Positions 40,975 to 49,167 of a stretch of DNA of 64,000 bases are shown one piece after another. The DNA comes from Gaiellasilicea sp963761905 (GTDB lineage: Bacteria; Actinomycetota; Thermoleophilia; Gaiellales; Gaiellaceae): contig CAVXIQ010000007.1 in assembly GCA_963761905.1 (NCBI GenBank), positions 1-64,000 on the forward strand, read 5' to 3'. The number at the start of each line of letters is the position of its first letter. Position 1 is the first letter of the stretch. Position numbers and translations under genes: made by a program. Under the pieces are notes generated by a model. That model did no database searches and was not told the origin of the DNA. It saw nothing but the letters and a program-made list of their open reading frames with translations.

Positions 40975-41151
40975 ATGCTCAAGCGGATCGTGTTGCTCGT
41001 CGTGGTGGGCAGCTTCCTCGCTGTGCCGCCCGCGATCGCCAAGAGCTCGTCGACGACGGTGAAGGCGCCGGCCGTGAAGGTCGCGCCCGCAGCGAAGACC
41101 CACTCGGACGGCCAGTGCCCGTTCGACGCGGACGACGCAGCCGCGTACTAA
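40975..41151 (+). CDS. Small secreted protein, 58 residues
   Basis: A clear signal peptide (MLKRIVLLVVVGSFLAVPPA) is followed by a Lys/Ala/Val-rich mature part with a single Cys in GQCPFDADD near the end. I do not recognise it. ATG 40975 has its own -10 box and no leader. The frame ends 26 nt before the next acyl-CoA dehydrogenase. Confidence 0.7.
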   Translation: MLKRIVLLVVVGSFLAVPPAIAKSSSTTVKAPAVKVAPAAKTHSDGQCPFDADDAAAY

Positions 41152-41177
41152 CGCCGACGAGTCAAGAGGATCGCAGC

Positions 41178-42376
41178 GTGACGTCTCCGGCCGAGACGGC
41201 GGTGGCCCCGGCTGGGATCTCGTTCGACTTGACCCCGGAGCAGCGCGAGCTCCAGGCGCTCGCGCACGACGTTCGCCGAGCGGGAGCTGCGGCCGATCGC
41301 GCGGGAGTGGGACGAGCGGGAGGACTGCCCGCCGGAGCTGCTCGCGAAGGCGGCAGCGCTCGGGCTCACCTCGTACGCGATCCCCGTCGAGTACGGCGGC
41401 GGCGGGGTCTCGGCGGTGACCTCGGCGGTCGTCTCGGAAGAGCTTTCCTGGGGTTGCGCCGGCCTCGCCGCGCCGATCGGCGCGACGATGTTCCCGGTCC
41501 GGCCGCTCCTCCACGCAGGCACCGACGCGCAGAAGGAGCGGTGGCTGCCGCGCCTCGCCTCCGAGGAGGGCTGCCTCGCTGCGATCGCGTTCACGGAGCC
41601 GGGCGCCGGCTCGGACGTCTCGGGCATCCAGGCCACCGCGCGCCGAGAGGGCGACGAGTACGTGCTGAACGGCGAGAAGTGCTACATCACGAACGGCGGG
41701 ATCGCCGAGCTGACGATCGTCTTCGCCCGCGCTTGAACACGATGGGCGCGACGGCGGGATCACCGCCTTCCTCGTCGAGGCCGGTGATCCAGGGGTCAGC
41801 GCTGGGCGGAAGGAGCCGAAGCTGGGGTTGCGCGCGTCCCACACCGGCTCGATCCTCTTCGACGAGGCGCGGCTCCCGGCCGACCGCCTGCTCGGCGAGG
41901 AAGGCGAGGGCTTCGCGATCGCGATGGACTTCTTCATGCATTCGCGCCCGCAGGTCGCCGCCGAGGCGCTCGGGATCGCGCGCGCCGCTTTCGAGTACTC
42001 GACCGCCTACGCGAACGAGCGGCACGCCTTCGGGAAGCCGCTGATCGCCAAGCAGGGCGTCTCGTTCAAGCTCGCCGAGATGGCGATCGGCGTCGAGGCC
42101 TCGCGCCTCCTGATCTGGCGCGCAGCGGCGGCGCTCGACGCGCCATCCGATCGGCAGGGGGAGGACGCGGGGCTCCTCGGCTCGATGGCCAAGGCATTTG
42201 CTGCCGACACGGCGATGAGCGTGACGACGGAAGCCGTCCAGGTTCTGGGCGGCGCCGGGATCATGCGCGACCACCCGGTCGAGAAGTGGCTGCGCGACGC
42301 GAAAGTGCTCCAGATCGTCGAGGGCACCTCCGAGATCCAGCGCCACGTGATCGTCCAGTACCTCCGGACGCGCTAA
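41178..42376 (+). CDS. Acyl-CoA dehydrogenase, frameshifted twice
   Basis: The repaired product is 398 residues. Removing G 41271 restores LAHDFAERELRPIAREW, and removing one T at 41733-41734 restores ARAEHDGRDGGITAFLVEAG. Between and after lie FTEPGAGSDVSGIQAT, YVLNGEKCYITNGG and the catalytic Glu in QIVEGTSEIQRHVI. GTG 41178 follows AGAGGA. The gene stands between a small secreted protein and a VanW gene. Confidence 0.87.
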
Positions 42377-42409
42377 CCACATTTCCACAAAGGACGAAAA
42401 CCTCGCGGC

Positions 42410-42415
42410 TACACT
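42410..42415 (+). promoter_or_regulatory. -10 box TACACT of a leaderless promoter
   Basis: TACACT ends 7 nt before TTG 42423 of the VanW-domain gene. Confidence 0.6.
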
Positions 42416-42422
42416 CGACGGC

Positions 42423-44311
42423 TTGCGCCTGGACGCGACATCGGTCAGCGCGCCCGCAGCCGAGGGTCGATCGGCGCGGGTACTCATCCGTGCGCTCGTC
42501 ATCGCGGCAGGTCTCGTCGCCGTGCTCATGGCAGTCGTTGGACTCGTCTTCGCCGGCTCTACCGTTCGGGTGGCCGAGGGGATCACGATCGCCGGCGTCG
42601 ACGTCGGCGGGCTTACCGAGACCGAGGCCCGAGCCCTGCTCGAGCGCCGCGCCGCGCCGGCGGCGCGCGCGCCGATCGTGTTCACCGTCGGGGAACAGCG
42701 CTTCGCGATCAGGGCTGCGACGATCGGCGTCGAGCCCGACTGGTCTGCGGCCCTCGCAACCGCGCTGAGGGAGGGCTCCGGCTTCGCCCCCGTGCGCGGC
42801 TACAAGCGCCTGCAGAGCAGGTTCCTCGGCACCGACATCGTGCCGCCCGTGCGGGTCTACACCGCCGCGCTCGAGTACAAGCTCGGGAAGATCGCGGAGG
42901 CGGTCGACCGACGTCACGTCGAGGCCAAGCTCGTTCGCCGCGGTCTCGCGGTCGCAGTCGTCCCGGGCCAGGTCGGTCGGACGCTCGAGCGCAAGGCCGC
43001 CGCCGACACGATCGTCCGCGCCCTTGCCGGCCTCGAGCGCGGCAAGCCCGTCGCGCTTCCCGTCGTCGTCGATCCGATCGACGTCACGACCGCCGATCTC
43101 GCTCCCGCTGCGAAGCAGGCTCGCGTCGCGCTCTCGGCGCCCGTGCGGCTCGTCTACGGCGAGACGCGGTGGAAGCTCCCTCGCTGGCGGCTGGCCGAGC
43201 TGATCGAGCTCCCGAGCGGCTCCTCGACGAGGCTCTCGATCGGCGGGAAGCAGGCCGACGCCTGGTTCGCGCGGTTGCGCAAGCGCGTGAACCGCGCCCC
43301 GGCCGACGCGAGGTTCGCCACGTCGTCGGGAGCGATCTCGATCGTCCCGAGCAAGCCGGGCCTCGCGGTGGAGGCGCAGGCGACGGCGGCGGCCATTCTC
43401 GCGGCGGCCGTCTCGCCGTCGAATCGAACGGCGCAACTCGTAGTCGGGACAAGCGAGCCGAAGCTGACGACGGCTGACGCGAGGGGACTCGGGATCGAGC
43501 GGCGGCTCGGCACCTATACGACGCTCGAATGCGGGCACGTACAACCGGATCACGAACCTCCGGCGCGCGATCGAGCTCCTGAGCGGCGCGCTCGTCGCGC
43601 CGGGCGGCACGTTCTCCTTCAACGACCGCGTCGGACCGCGCACTGTCGAGCGCGGGTTCCTGCCCGCACCGGTGATCATCCGAGACGAGTACGAGGAGGA
43701 CGTCGGCGGCGGCGTCTCCCAGGTCGCCACGACCGTCTTCAACGCGGCGTGGGAGAGCGGGGTCAAGGTCGCCGAGCGCAATCCACACTCGCTCTACATC
43801 AGCCGCTACCAGCTCGGCCGGGACGCAACCGTCAACTTCCCCGACCTCGACCTCAAGTTCGTCAACGACACGCCGAAGTGGATCCTCGTCGCCGCGAGCT
43901 GGGACGGGGGAGGCATCACGGTCTCCCTGTACGGCGGCGGCCCGGAGCGCCGCGTCGTGAGCGGTGAGGGGACGATGAAGGTCACGGGGCCGGCCCGCCT
44001 GCGCAAGACGCCGGATCCGACGCTCGAGGTCGGCACGGAAGTCGTCGAGGAGGAGGGATCCGAGGCGCGCGCCACGAGCGTCACGCGAACGGTCTACGAC
44101 GCGGGTGGCTCCGTCCTCCACGACGAGACGTGGAACACCTCCTATCGAGGCGAGTACCGGATCGTCCGGGTCGGGACGAAGCCGAAGCCGGCTCCGAAGC
44201 CCAAGCCGAAGGATCCACCGCACGACGACTGCGCCGACGACGACCGCTCCGACGACGACGGCTCCGACGACGACCGCGTCCGAGGATCCGCCGGTCACGA
44301 CTCTGCCTTAG
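42423..44311 (+). CDS. Membrane-anchored VanW-domain protein, frameshifted twice
   Basis: The repaired product is about 628 residues. A membrane anchor (RALVIAAGLVAVLMAVVGLV) is followed by two peptidoglycan-binding-like repeats (GITIAGVDVGGLTETEARAL and relatives) and a VanW domain (GTFSFNDRVGPRTVERGF, GGGVSQVATTVFNAAW, RYQLGRDATV). One extra base at 43527-43529 and one at 44219-44221 break the frame; after the second, the tail is Pro/Thr repeats (TTTAPTTTAPTTTAPTTTAS) ending PPVTTLP. The TTG start with a -10 box 7 nt upstream fits a leaderless mRNA. The role is probably in the wall. Confidence 0.85.
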
Positions 44312-44706
44312 CCACCGCCTCGACGAACCAGGCGGGGATGCGGGTGGGCCGTCGAGTCAGAGGCGTCCACGGTGGCGTGCGAAGTCGAGCCTTCCGCGAT
44401 CAGCTCCGAGCCTCGCTCGATCGCGTACTCGTAGCGGAAGCGGGCGCCGCGCAGGTCGACGCAGCGCGTCCAGATCCGTAGCCGGTCGTCGAAGTACGCC
44501 GCTTGCCGGTAGGCAAGCTGCACCTCGGTCGTCAGCGCCTCGATCCCTTCGGCTCGGATCGAGAGATATCCGCCCGCGTGCTCAGCCAGATACGCGACGC
44601 GCGCGACCTCGAGCCAGACCACGAACGAGGCGTGATGAGCGATCCCCTGCGCGTCCGTCTCGGCGAAGCGGACGGACACCTCGGTCGAGAAGTTGAAGCC
44701 CTCCAT
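44295..44706 (-). CDS. Hotdog-fold thioesterase (YbgC/FadM type), frameshifted
   Basis: The N-terminal 110 residues are a standard 4-hydroxybenzoyl-CoA thioesterase-like domain (RFAETDAQGIAHHASFVVWL with the catalytic Asp, then VQLAYRQAAYFDDRLRIWT). Without repair the end is the unlikely HPHPRLVRRGGG at 44308. Removing one base at about 44350-44358 gives RPTRIPAWFVEAVAKAES ending at 44295, the usual family ending. Repaired length is 136 residues. It would hydrolyse acyl-CoA. Confidence 0.83.
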
Positions 44707-44713
44707 CCGACCA

Positions 44714-44719
44714 ACCCTA
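44714..44719 (-). promoter_or_regulatory. -10 box TAGGGT for the thioesterase
   Basis: Minus-strand TAGGGT ends 7 nt before ATG 44706 and overlaps the sirtuin -10 box by two bases. Confidence 0.6.
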
Positions 44720-44723
44720 CGAT
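44718..44723 (+). promoter_or_regulatory. -10 box TACGAT for the sirtuin gene
   Basis: TACGAT ends 6 nt before GTG 44730, within a 23-bp divergent gap. Confidence 0.6.
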
Positions 44724-44729
44724 TGGCGC

Positions 44730-45465
44730 GTGACGCCCGCGCTCCTGGCCGACCGGATCCGCCGCGCTCAGCCGTGCGTCGTCCTGACCGGAGCGGGCGT
44801 CTCAACGGAGAGCGGGATCCCGGACTTTCGCTCGCGCGAGGGGGTCTGGGCGAGGTACGACCCGGCGGAGGTGGCGAGCCTCGACGGCTTCCGGCGCGAC
44901 CCGGCCCGCGTCTGGGAGTTCTACGCGCGGCGGCTCGCGGTTCACGCCGAGGCCGAGCCGAACGACGCCCATCGCGCGCTCGCGCGGCTCGAGGAGCTCG
45001 GGCTCGTGGAGGCGGTCGTGACCCAGAACGTCGACGGCCTCCATCAGCGCGCGGGCTCTCGGAACGTCGTCGAGGTGCACGGCTCCATCCGCAGCGCCGT
45101 GTGCACGAGCTGCCACGCCCAGGCCGGCGCGGAGCGGGTTCGTCGCCGGCCTCCCGCTACCGACGTGCGACTGCGGAGAGATCCTGAAGCCGGGCGTCGT
45201 GCTCTTCGGCGAGCTGATGCCGGTCGCCGAGCTCGAGTACGCGACCGCGCTGGCGCGGCGTGCGCGGCTGTTGCTCGTCGTCGGCTCGACCCTCGAGGTC
45301 TATCCCGTGGCAGGGCTGCCGCTCGAGACGCTCCGGACCGGCGGCACGCTCGCGATCGTCAATCGAGGCCCGACTGCGCTCGACGCGGACGCCGAGCTCC
45401 GGCTGGAGGGGAACGCCGCGACGATCCTCCGCGAGATCCTCGCGGAGCTCGAGAACGGGCGCTAG
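44730..45465 (+). CDS. Sir2-family NAD-dependent deacylase, frameshifted
   Basis: The repaired product is 244 residues. NAD-binding GAGVSTESGIPDFRS (residues 22-36), catalytic TQNVDGLHQRAG and zinc cysteines CTSC and CDC are present. Removing one T at 45139-45140 joins AGAERV to VAGLPLPTCDCGE. It should remove acetyl or other acyl groups from lysines, perhaps on acyl-CoA enzymes nearby, though that is a guess. Its stop overlaps the stop of the convergent small protein. Confidence 0.88.
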
Positions 45466-45626
45466 GCCGCGGCGCGCCTGAGCGGGCGTTCGCCGAGAAC
45501 CCGTCGGCAGTCCGAGCACTGCGTGCGCTCGATCTCGTACGGGATCCCTGCGTGCTGGCTCAGGACGTGCGTGGTGACGGCCTTGTGCCTGTGCAGCGGG
45601 CGCTTCCGGTGCAACGAGACGGTCAT
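45462..45626 (-). CDS. Small 54-residue protein with a CxxC motif
   Basis: The product begins MTVSLHRKRPLHRHKAVTTH and ends with an arginine-rich tail after RTQCSDCRRVLG. The CxxC and basic N-terminus recall small ribosomal zinc proteins, but only one cysteine pair is present and I do not name a family. ATG 45626 is chosen; a longer version to 45671 is open. No clear -10 box precedes it. Confidence 0.55.
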   Translation of the reverse strand: MTVSLHRKRPLHRHKAVTTHVLSQHAGIPYEIERTQCSDCRRVLGERPLRRAAA

Positions 45627-45668
45627 CTGCTCCTTCACGGTACTGATCGCTCCTGACGTCGCATGCTC

Positions 45669-45698
45669 CAAAGGTGTGACTTTTCTGTGAAACCTTTG
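45669..45698. repeat. Inverted repeat CAAAGGT/ACCTTTG
   Basis: Arms at 45669-45675 and 45692-45698 flank a 16-nt centre in the intergenic region between the small CxxC protein and the coiled-coil gene. The adjoining 9-mer CCTTTGTGA recurs at 50697-50705 upstream of ftsH. It may be a regulator site. Confidence 0.35.
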
Positions 45699-45780
45699 TG
45701 AGTCGACCCTCGGAGCATCGACCGGAGAATTAGACGCCGGAGCAGGGAGAAAGACAGCGGCTGATTTGGACGACGGCCGC

Positions 45781-45786
45781 TAGACT
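45781..45786 (+). promoter_or_regulatory. -10 box TAGACT of a leaderless promoter
   Basis: TAGACT ends 6 nt before ATG 45793 of the coiled-coil protein gene. Confidence 0.6.
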
Positions 45787-45792
45787 CCGCCC

Positions 45793-46140
45793 ATGACCAC
45801 TCAGTCGAACGAAACTCAGACGAACGAAACCCGGTCGGACGAAGCCCGGTCCAAGGAAGCCCAGTCCAAGGATCTCTTCACGCGCGTCCAGGATCTCGGC
45901 GAGGAGGCGCTGCACAAGCTCGCGGATGTCCCCGGCGGCTCGAGGCTGGTCGAGATGGCGAACCAGTCGCGCGCCCGCGTCGACGAGATGCAACGGCGTC
46001 TTCGCGGTCTCGACGCGCTCGAGCGGCGCGTCGAGGAGCTCGAGCAGCGGCTGGCGAAGCTGGAGACCGGAGCAACGACGAGCGCGGCGGCTGCCGTCTC
46101 GAAGAAGCCGGCCGTCCCGCGCAAGCCTCCGGCCGAGTAG
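45793..46140 (+). CDS. Coiled-coil protein with N-terminal degenerate repeats
   Basis: The 115-residue protein starts with tandem Glu/Thr/Ser/Lys-rich units (NETQTNETRSDEARSKEAQS), then a helical region with a leucine heptad pattern (LDALERRVEELEQRLAKLE). The layout is like phasins or other small cytoplasmic coiled-coil proteins, but I assign no function. The repeats are also visible in DNA as diverged units of about 15 nt. Confidence 0.65.
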   Translation: MTTQSNETQTNETRSDEARSKEAQSKDLFTRVQDLGEEALHKLADVPGGSRLVEMANQSRARVDEMQRRLRGLDALERRVEELEQRLAKLETGATTSAAAAVSKKPAVPRKPPAE

Positions 46141-46141
46141 T

Positions 46142-46155
46142 CGCCTAGCTAGGCG
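46142..46155. repeat. 14-bp palindrome between convergent genes
   Basis: CGCCTAGCTAGGCG is a perfect palindrome that includes the stop of the minus-strand kinase-like gene and lies 1 nt after the plus-strand stop. It has no loop, so it is unlikely to be a good terminator. Confidence 0.4.
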
Positions 46156-47057
46156 GGCACGCGAACGCGAAGCGCCCCCGGTGCGATCTCGAAGCGCACC
46201 GGGGTCGTGCCCGGCTGCTCTCCGTCGAGCTCGATCGGAAGCGGGACGTCCGCATCGATGGTGACCGTCGAGCCGCGAAGGAGCTCCGCCTTCGGATGCG
46301 GAAGGTGCTTGCCCCAGAAGGTCTTCGGCAGCGTCGTCAGGAGGTCGCGCTTCGTCAGGTCTCCGATCGTGAGCACGTCGAACAGCCCGTCGTCCGGCTC
46401 CGCGTCCGGGCAGATCTTCATCCCGCCCCCGAACGAGCGCCCGTTGGCGACGACGACGTCGTGCATCCGGCCGCCGCGAATCTCGTCGTCGACCGAGAGC
46501 CGCACCTCGGAGTTCTGCCAGCGCGAGAAGACGGCCAGCGTCGCAGCGAGGTAGGACACCTTGCCGCCGAGAACCTTCGTCGTCTCGTTCGCGCGTTTCG
46601 CGATCGCCCCGCTCATGCCGGCGCTCGCCACGTTCGCGAAATAGGACTCCGCCTCGGTTCCGTCCCAGGCGCGGTAGCGGACCCGGCCGAGATCGATCGT
46701 CCTGGCGGTGCCCGTCAGGGCGACGTCGATCGCGCCGTCCAGCGCGTGCGGAATCCCGTAGGTGCGCACGAAGTCCCAGCCCGTCCCACGTGCGATCACG
46801 GCGATCTCGACGTCCGGCAGGTCGTAGATCCCGTTCGCGACCTCGTTGACCGAGCCGTCACCCCCGACGACGACGAGCAGCGACGCACCGCCGAGGGCGG
46901 CATCGCGCGCGAGCGTCCCGAGGTGGCCTTGGCGCTCGGAGACGAAGGCGTCGCCCACGAGGCCGCGCGTCGCCGCCCGGCGAGCGAGCTCGGGCCAGCG
47001 CTTTCCCGTCGCCCCGTTCGCGGAGGCCGGGTTGACGAGGAAGACGGTGTCGCTAAT
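46149..47057 (-). CDS. Diacylglycerol-kinase-like lipid kinase, probable ATT start
   Basis: From ATT 47057 the 302-residue protein reads SDTVFLVNPASANGATGKRW after the start, then GGDGSVNEVANGI, the DGK/YegS catalytic motif, and FGGGMKICPDAEPDDGLFDV. Such kinases phosphorylate diacylglycerol or sphingoid-type lipids. No ATG, GTG or TTG covers the conserved N-terminus; GTG 46958 would remove it. ATT shares its last T with the deoD stop (ATTAG). If the start were ATG, deoD would lose its stop, so a sequencing error is unlikely. Confidence 0.85.
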   Translation of the reverse strand: MSDTVFLVNPASANGATGKRWPELARRAATRGLVGDAFVSERQGHLGTLARDAALGGASLLVVVGGDGSVNEVANGIYDLPDVEIAVIARGTGWDFVRTYGIPHALDGAIDVALTGTARTIDLGRVRYRAWDGTEAESYFANVASAGMSGAIAKRANETTKVLGGKVSYLAATLAVFSRWQNSEVRLSVDDEIRGGRMHDVVVANGRSFGGGMKICPDAEPDDGLFDVLTIGDLTKRDLLTTLPKTFWGKHLPHPKAELLRGSTVTIDADVPLPIELDGEQPGTTPVRFEIAPGALRVRVPA

Positions 47058-47766
47058 GAGCGGCGGTGGCGGTGGCCAGCGCCACGCGCGTCATCCGGTC
47101 GACGGCGGCCTTCATCTCGTCGTCCGAGATCCGCTTGAACTCGCCTTCGACGACGATGTCCGAGACGACGAGCAGGCAGCCGGTCTCGACGCCGCGAATG
47201 GCGCCCACCGTGAAGAGCGCCGCGGCCTCCATCTCGACCGCGAGGACGCCGCGCTTCGACCAGCGCTCGTACTGGCCCTCGTCCGGGTTGTAGAAGAGGT
47301 CGCTGGAGACGATCGGGCCGACGTGCATCGACTGGCCGAGCCCCTTCGCCACATGGACGGCGCCGTGGATCAGCTCCCAGCTCGCGGTCGGGCAGTGCGG
47401 CTCGTTGCCGACGAGGTGCATCGCGGTCGAGTCGGCGGCGACGGCCGAGATCGCGACGATCATGTCGCCGAGCGCGTGATGAGGCTGGAGCCCGCCGCAG
47501 GTGCCGACCCGGAGCAGCTTCTTGACGCCGAGCTGGATCAGCTCCTCGAAGACGATCGTCGCTCCGGGACAGCCCATGCCCGTCCCCTGGACGGAGACCG
47601 GCTTCCCTTCGTAGGTGCCGGTGTAGCCGAGGAGGCCACGCTCCGAGTTCCGCTGCTGCACGTCCTCGAGATAGGTCTCGGCGATGTACTTCGCCCGGAG
47701 CGGATCGCCGGGCAGCAGGCACGCCTCGGCGTACTCGCCCGGCTCGGCTCGAACGTGAATCGGCAT
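47053..47766 (-). CDS. deoD: Purine nucleoside phosphorylase (DeoD type)
   Basis: The 237-residue phosphorylase has CLLPGDPLRAKYIAETYLED, GTGMGCPGATIVFEEL, RVGTCGGLQPHHALGDMIVA and the catalytic VVSDI near residue 205, matching the hexameric DeoD family that cleaves purine nucleosides with phosphate. TAGATT ends 7 nt before ATG 47766. It is upstream of, and coupled to, the lipid-kinase-like gene, an unusual pairing. Confidence 0.93.
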   Translation of the reverse strand: MPIHVRAEPGEYAEACLLPGDPLRAKYIAETYLEDVQQRNSERGLLGYTGTYEGKPVSVQGTGMGCPGATIVFEELIQLGVKKLLRVGTCGGLQPHHALGDMIVAISAVAADSTAMHLVGNEPHCPTASWELIHGAVHVAKGLGQSMHVGPIVSSDLFYNPDEGQYERWSKRGVLAVEMEAAALFTVGAIRGVETGCLLVVSDIVVEGEFKRISDDEMKAAVDRMTRVALATATAAH

Positions 47767-47773
47767 CGAGAGG

Positions 47774-47779
47774 AATCTA
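47774..47779 (-). promoter_or_regulatory. -10 box TAGATT of a leaderless promoter for deoD
   Basis: Minus-strand TAGATT ends 7 nt before ATG 47766. Confidence 0.6.
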
Positions 47780-47797
47780 TACGGCAGGATCAGGGCG

Positions 47798-48577
47798 ATG
47801 GCGCACCTCGTCGAGCCGGAGCTGGCGCAGATCCTCGACTTCTGCGCCGAGGATCCGGTCGAGCGCGTCTTCCTCGAGGACGTCGCGCGCCGGGGGCTCG
47901 GCCGTTTCGTGGGACTGGAGGAGGACGGCCGGCTCGTCGGGCTCTGCCACGCCGGCTCCAATGTCGTCCCCTCCGGCCGGGACTGCGGCTTGTTCGCCGG
48001 CGCGGCCGCCAAGGCCAGGGCGCGAATGCTGATCGGCGAGCAACGCGCGGTCGGCGACCTCTGGGATGCGCTCTCCGGCAGGCTCGACCCGCCGCGTGAG
48101 GACCGGCCGGGGCAACCGGTGTACGTGACGCTGGACGCTCCTGACCCTGGTGGCACAGGGCTACGGGCGGCCGTCGCGGCCGATCTGCCGCTGCTCGTGC
48201 CCGCGTGCGCCGCCGCCCATGAGGTCGAGCTCGGCGTCGACCCCCTCCGCCGCGACGCCGAGGGATTCCACTGGCGCACCCGGAGCCAGATCGAGGAGGG
48301 TCGCTCGTGGCTCTGGGAGGAGGACGGGGTGATCCTCTTCAAGGCGGAGGCGTCGGCGTGGACGCCGTCGGCGGTTCAGCTCCAGCAGGTGTGGACGGAT
48401 CCGGAGGCGCGCGGCCAGGGGAGGGCCTCGGCGGCGCTGCGCGACCTGCTCACGCTGCTCCTCGAGCGGGTCCCGCGCGTCTGTCTGTTCGTGCGAGCGG
48501 AGAACGAGGCGGCGATCGGGCTCTACGAGAAGGTGGGAATGACGCGGGCGCTCGAGTACCGATCCGTCCTGCTGTGA
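47798..48577 (+). CDS. GNAT acetyltransferase with N-terminal DUF4081-like domain
   Basis: The 259-residue protein has an N-terminal region (LIGEQRAVGDLWDALSGRLD) like the actinobacterial DUF4081 and a C-terminal GNAT domain (LQQVWTDPEARGQGRASAAL, then VCLFVRAENEAAIGLYEKVG). The substrate is unknown. It is divergent from deoD with a 31-nt gap, and its stop overlaps the GTG of the next gene. Confidence 0.85.
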   Translation: MAHLVEPELAQILDFCAEDPVERVFLEDVARRGLGRFVGLEEDGRLVGLCHAGSNVVPSGRDCGLFAGAAAKARARMLIGEQRAVGDLWDALSGRLDPPREDRPGQPVYVTLDAPDPGGTGLRAAVAADLPLLVPACAAAHEVELGVDPLRRDAEGFHWRTRSQIEEGRSWLWEEDGVILFKAEASAWTPSAVQLQQVWTDPEARGQGRASAALRDLLTLLLERVPRVCLFVRAENEAAIGLYEKVGMTRALEYRSVLL

Positions 48578-49167
48578 ACGAGCTCTTCGTCGCGAGGCAC
48601 GCCGAGAGCGAGCTCAACCTCGAGAACGTGCTCAACGGCGATCCGGCTCTCGCGGTCGGCCTGACGGCTCGAGGCGAGGAGCAGGCGCGCGCGCTCGGCG
48701 CCTCGGTCGGGCCGGTCGACCTCGCCGCGCACACGAGCTTCGCGAGGACGCGGAGCACCGCCGAGCTCGCGTGGCCCGAGGCGCCGCGGCTCGAGGTGCC
48801 CGAGCTCGACGAGATCCGGTTCGGGCGCTTCGAGGGCACCCGATTCGGCGACGGCTACGAGAGCTGGGCGCGCTCGGCGGGCCCGGGCGACGGCTGTCCC
48901 GGCGGCGGTGAGAGCCGGGTCGAGGCGGCGCGGCGCTACGTGAAGGGCTTCCGGCTGTTGCTCGGACGCCCGGAGGCGCGGCTCGCCCTCGTCGCCCACG
49001 GCGCACAGATTCGCTACCTCCTCGTGGCCGTCAGCGGCTCGCCTCCCGCGCGGATCCTGGAGCACGTTCCGCCCGCGGAGCCATACAGAGTCGACCGTGA
49101 CGAGCTGGCTCGGGCGATCGAGCTGCTCGACGCCTGGGCCGCCGCACCGGAGTTCGCGCCAGAATGA
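48574..49167 (+). CDS. Histidine phosphatase family protein
   Basis: The 197-residue protein has the RHAES motif (VARHAESELNLENVLNGD) with the phospho-accepting His near residue 9, a second Arg in TSFARTRSTAELAW, an acid in DEIRFGRFEG and the second His in LVAHGAQIRYLL. It belongs to the phosphoglycerate mutase-like superfamily; the substrate is undetermined. GTG 48574 overlaps the GNAT stop, and the stop overlaps the tilS ATG. Confidence 0.88.
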   Translation: MNELFVARHAESELNLENVLNGDPALAVGLTARGEEQARALGASVGPVDLAAHTSFARTRSTAELAWPEAPRLEVPELDEIRFGRFEGTRFGDGYESWARSAGPGDGCPGGGESRVEAARRYVKGFRLLLGRPEARLALVAHGAQIRYLLVAVSGSPPARILEHVPPAEPYRVDRDELARAIELLDAWAAAPEFAPE

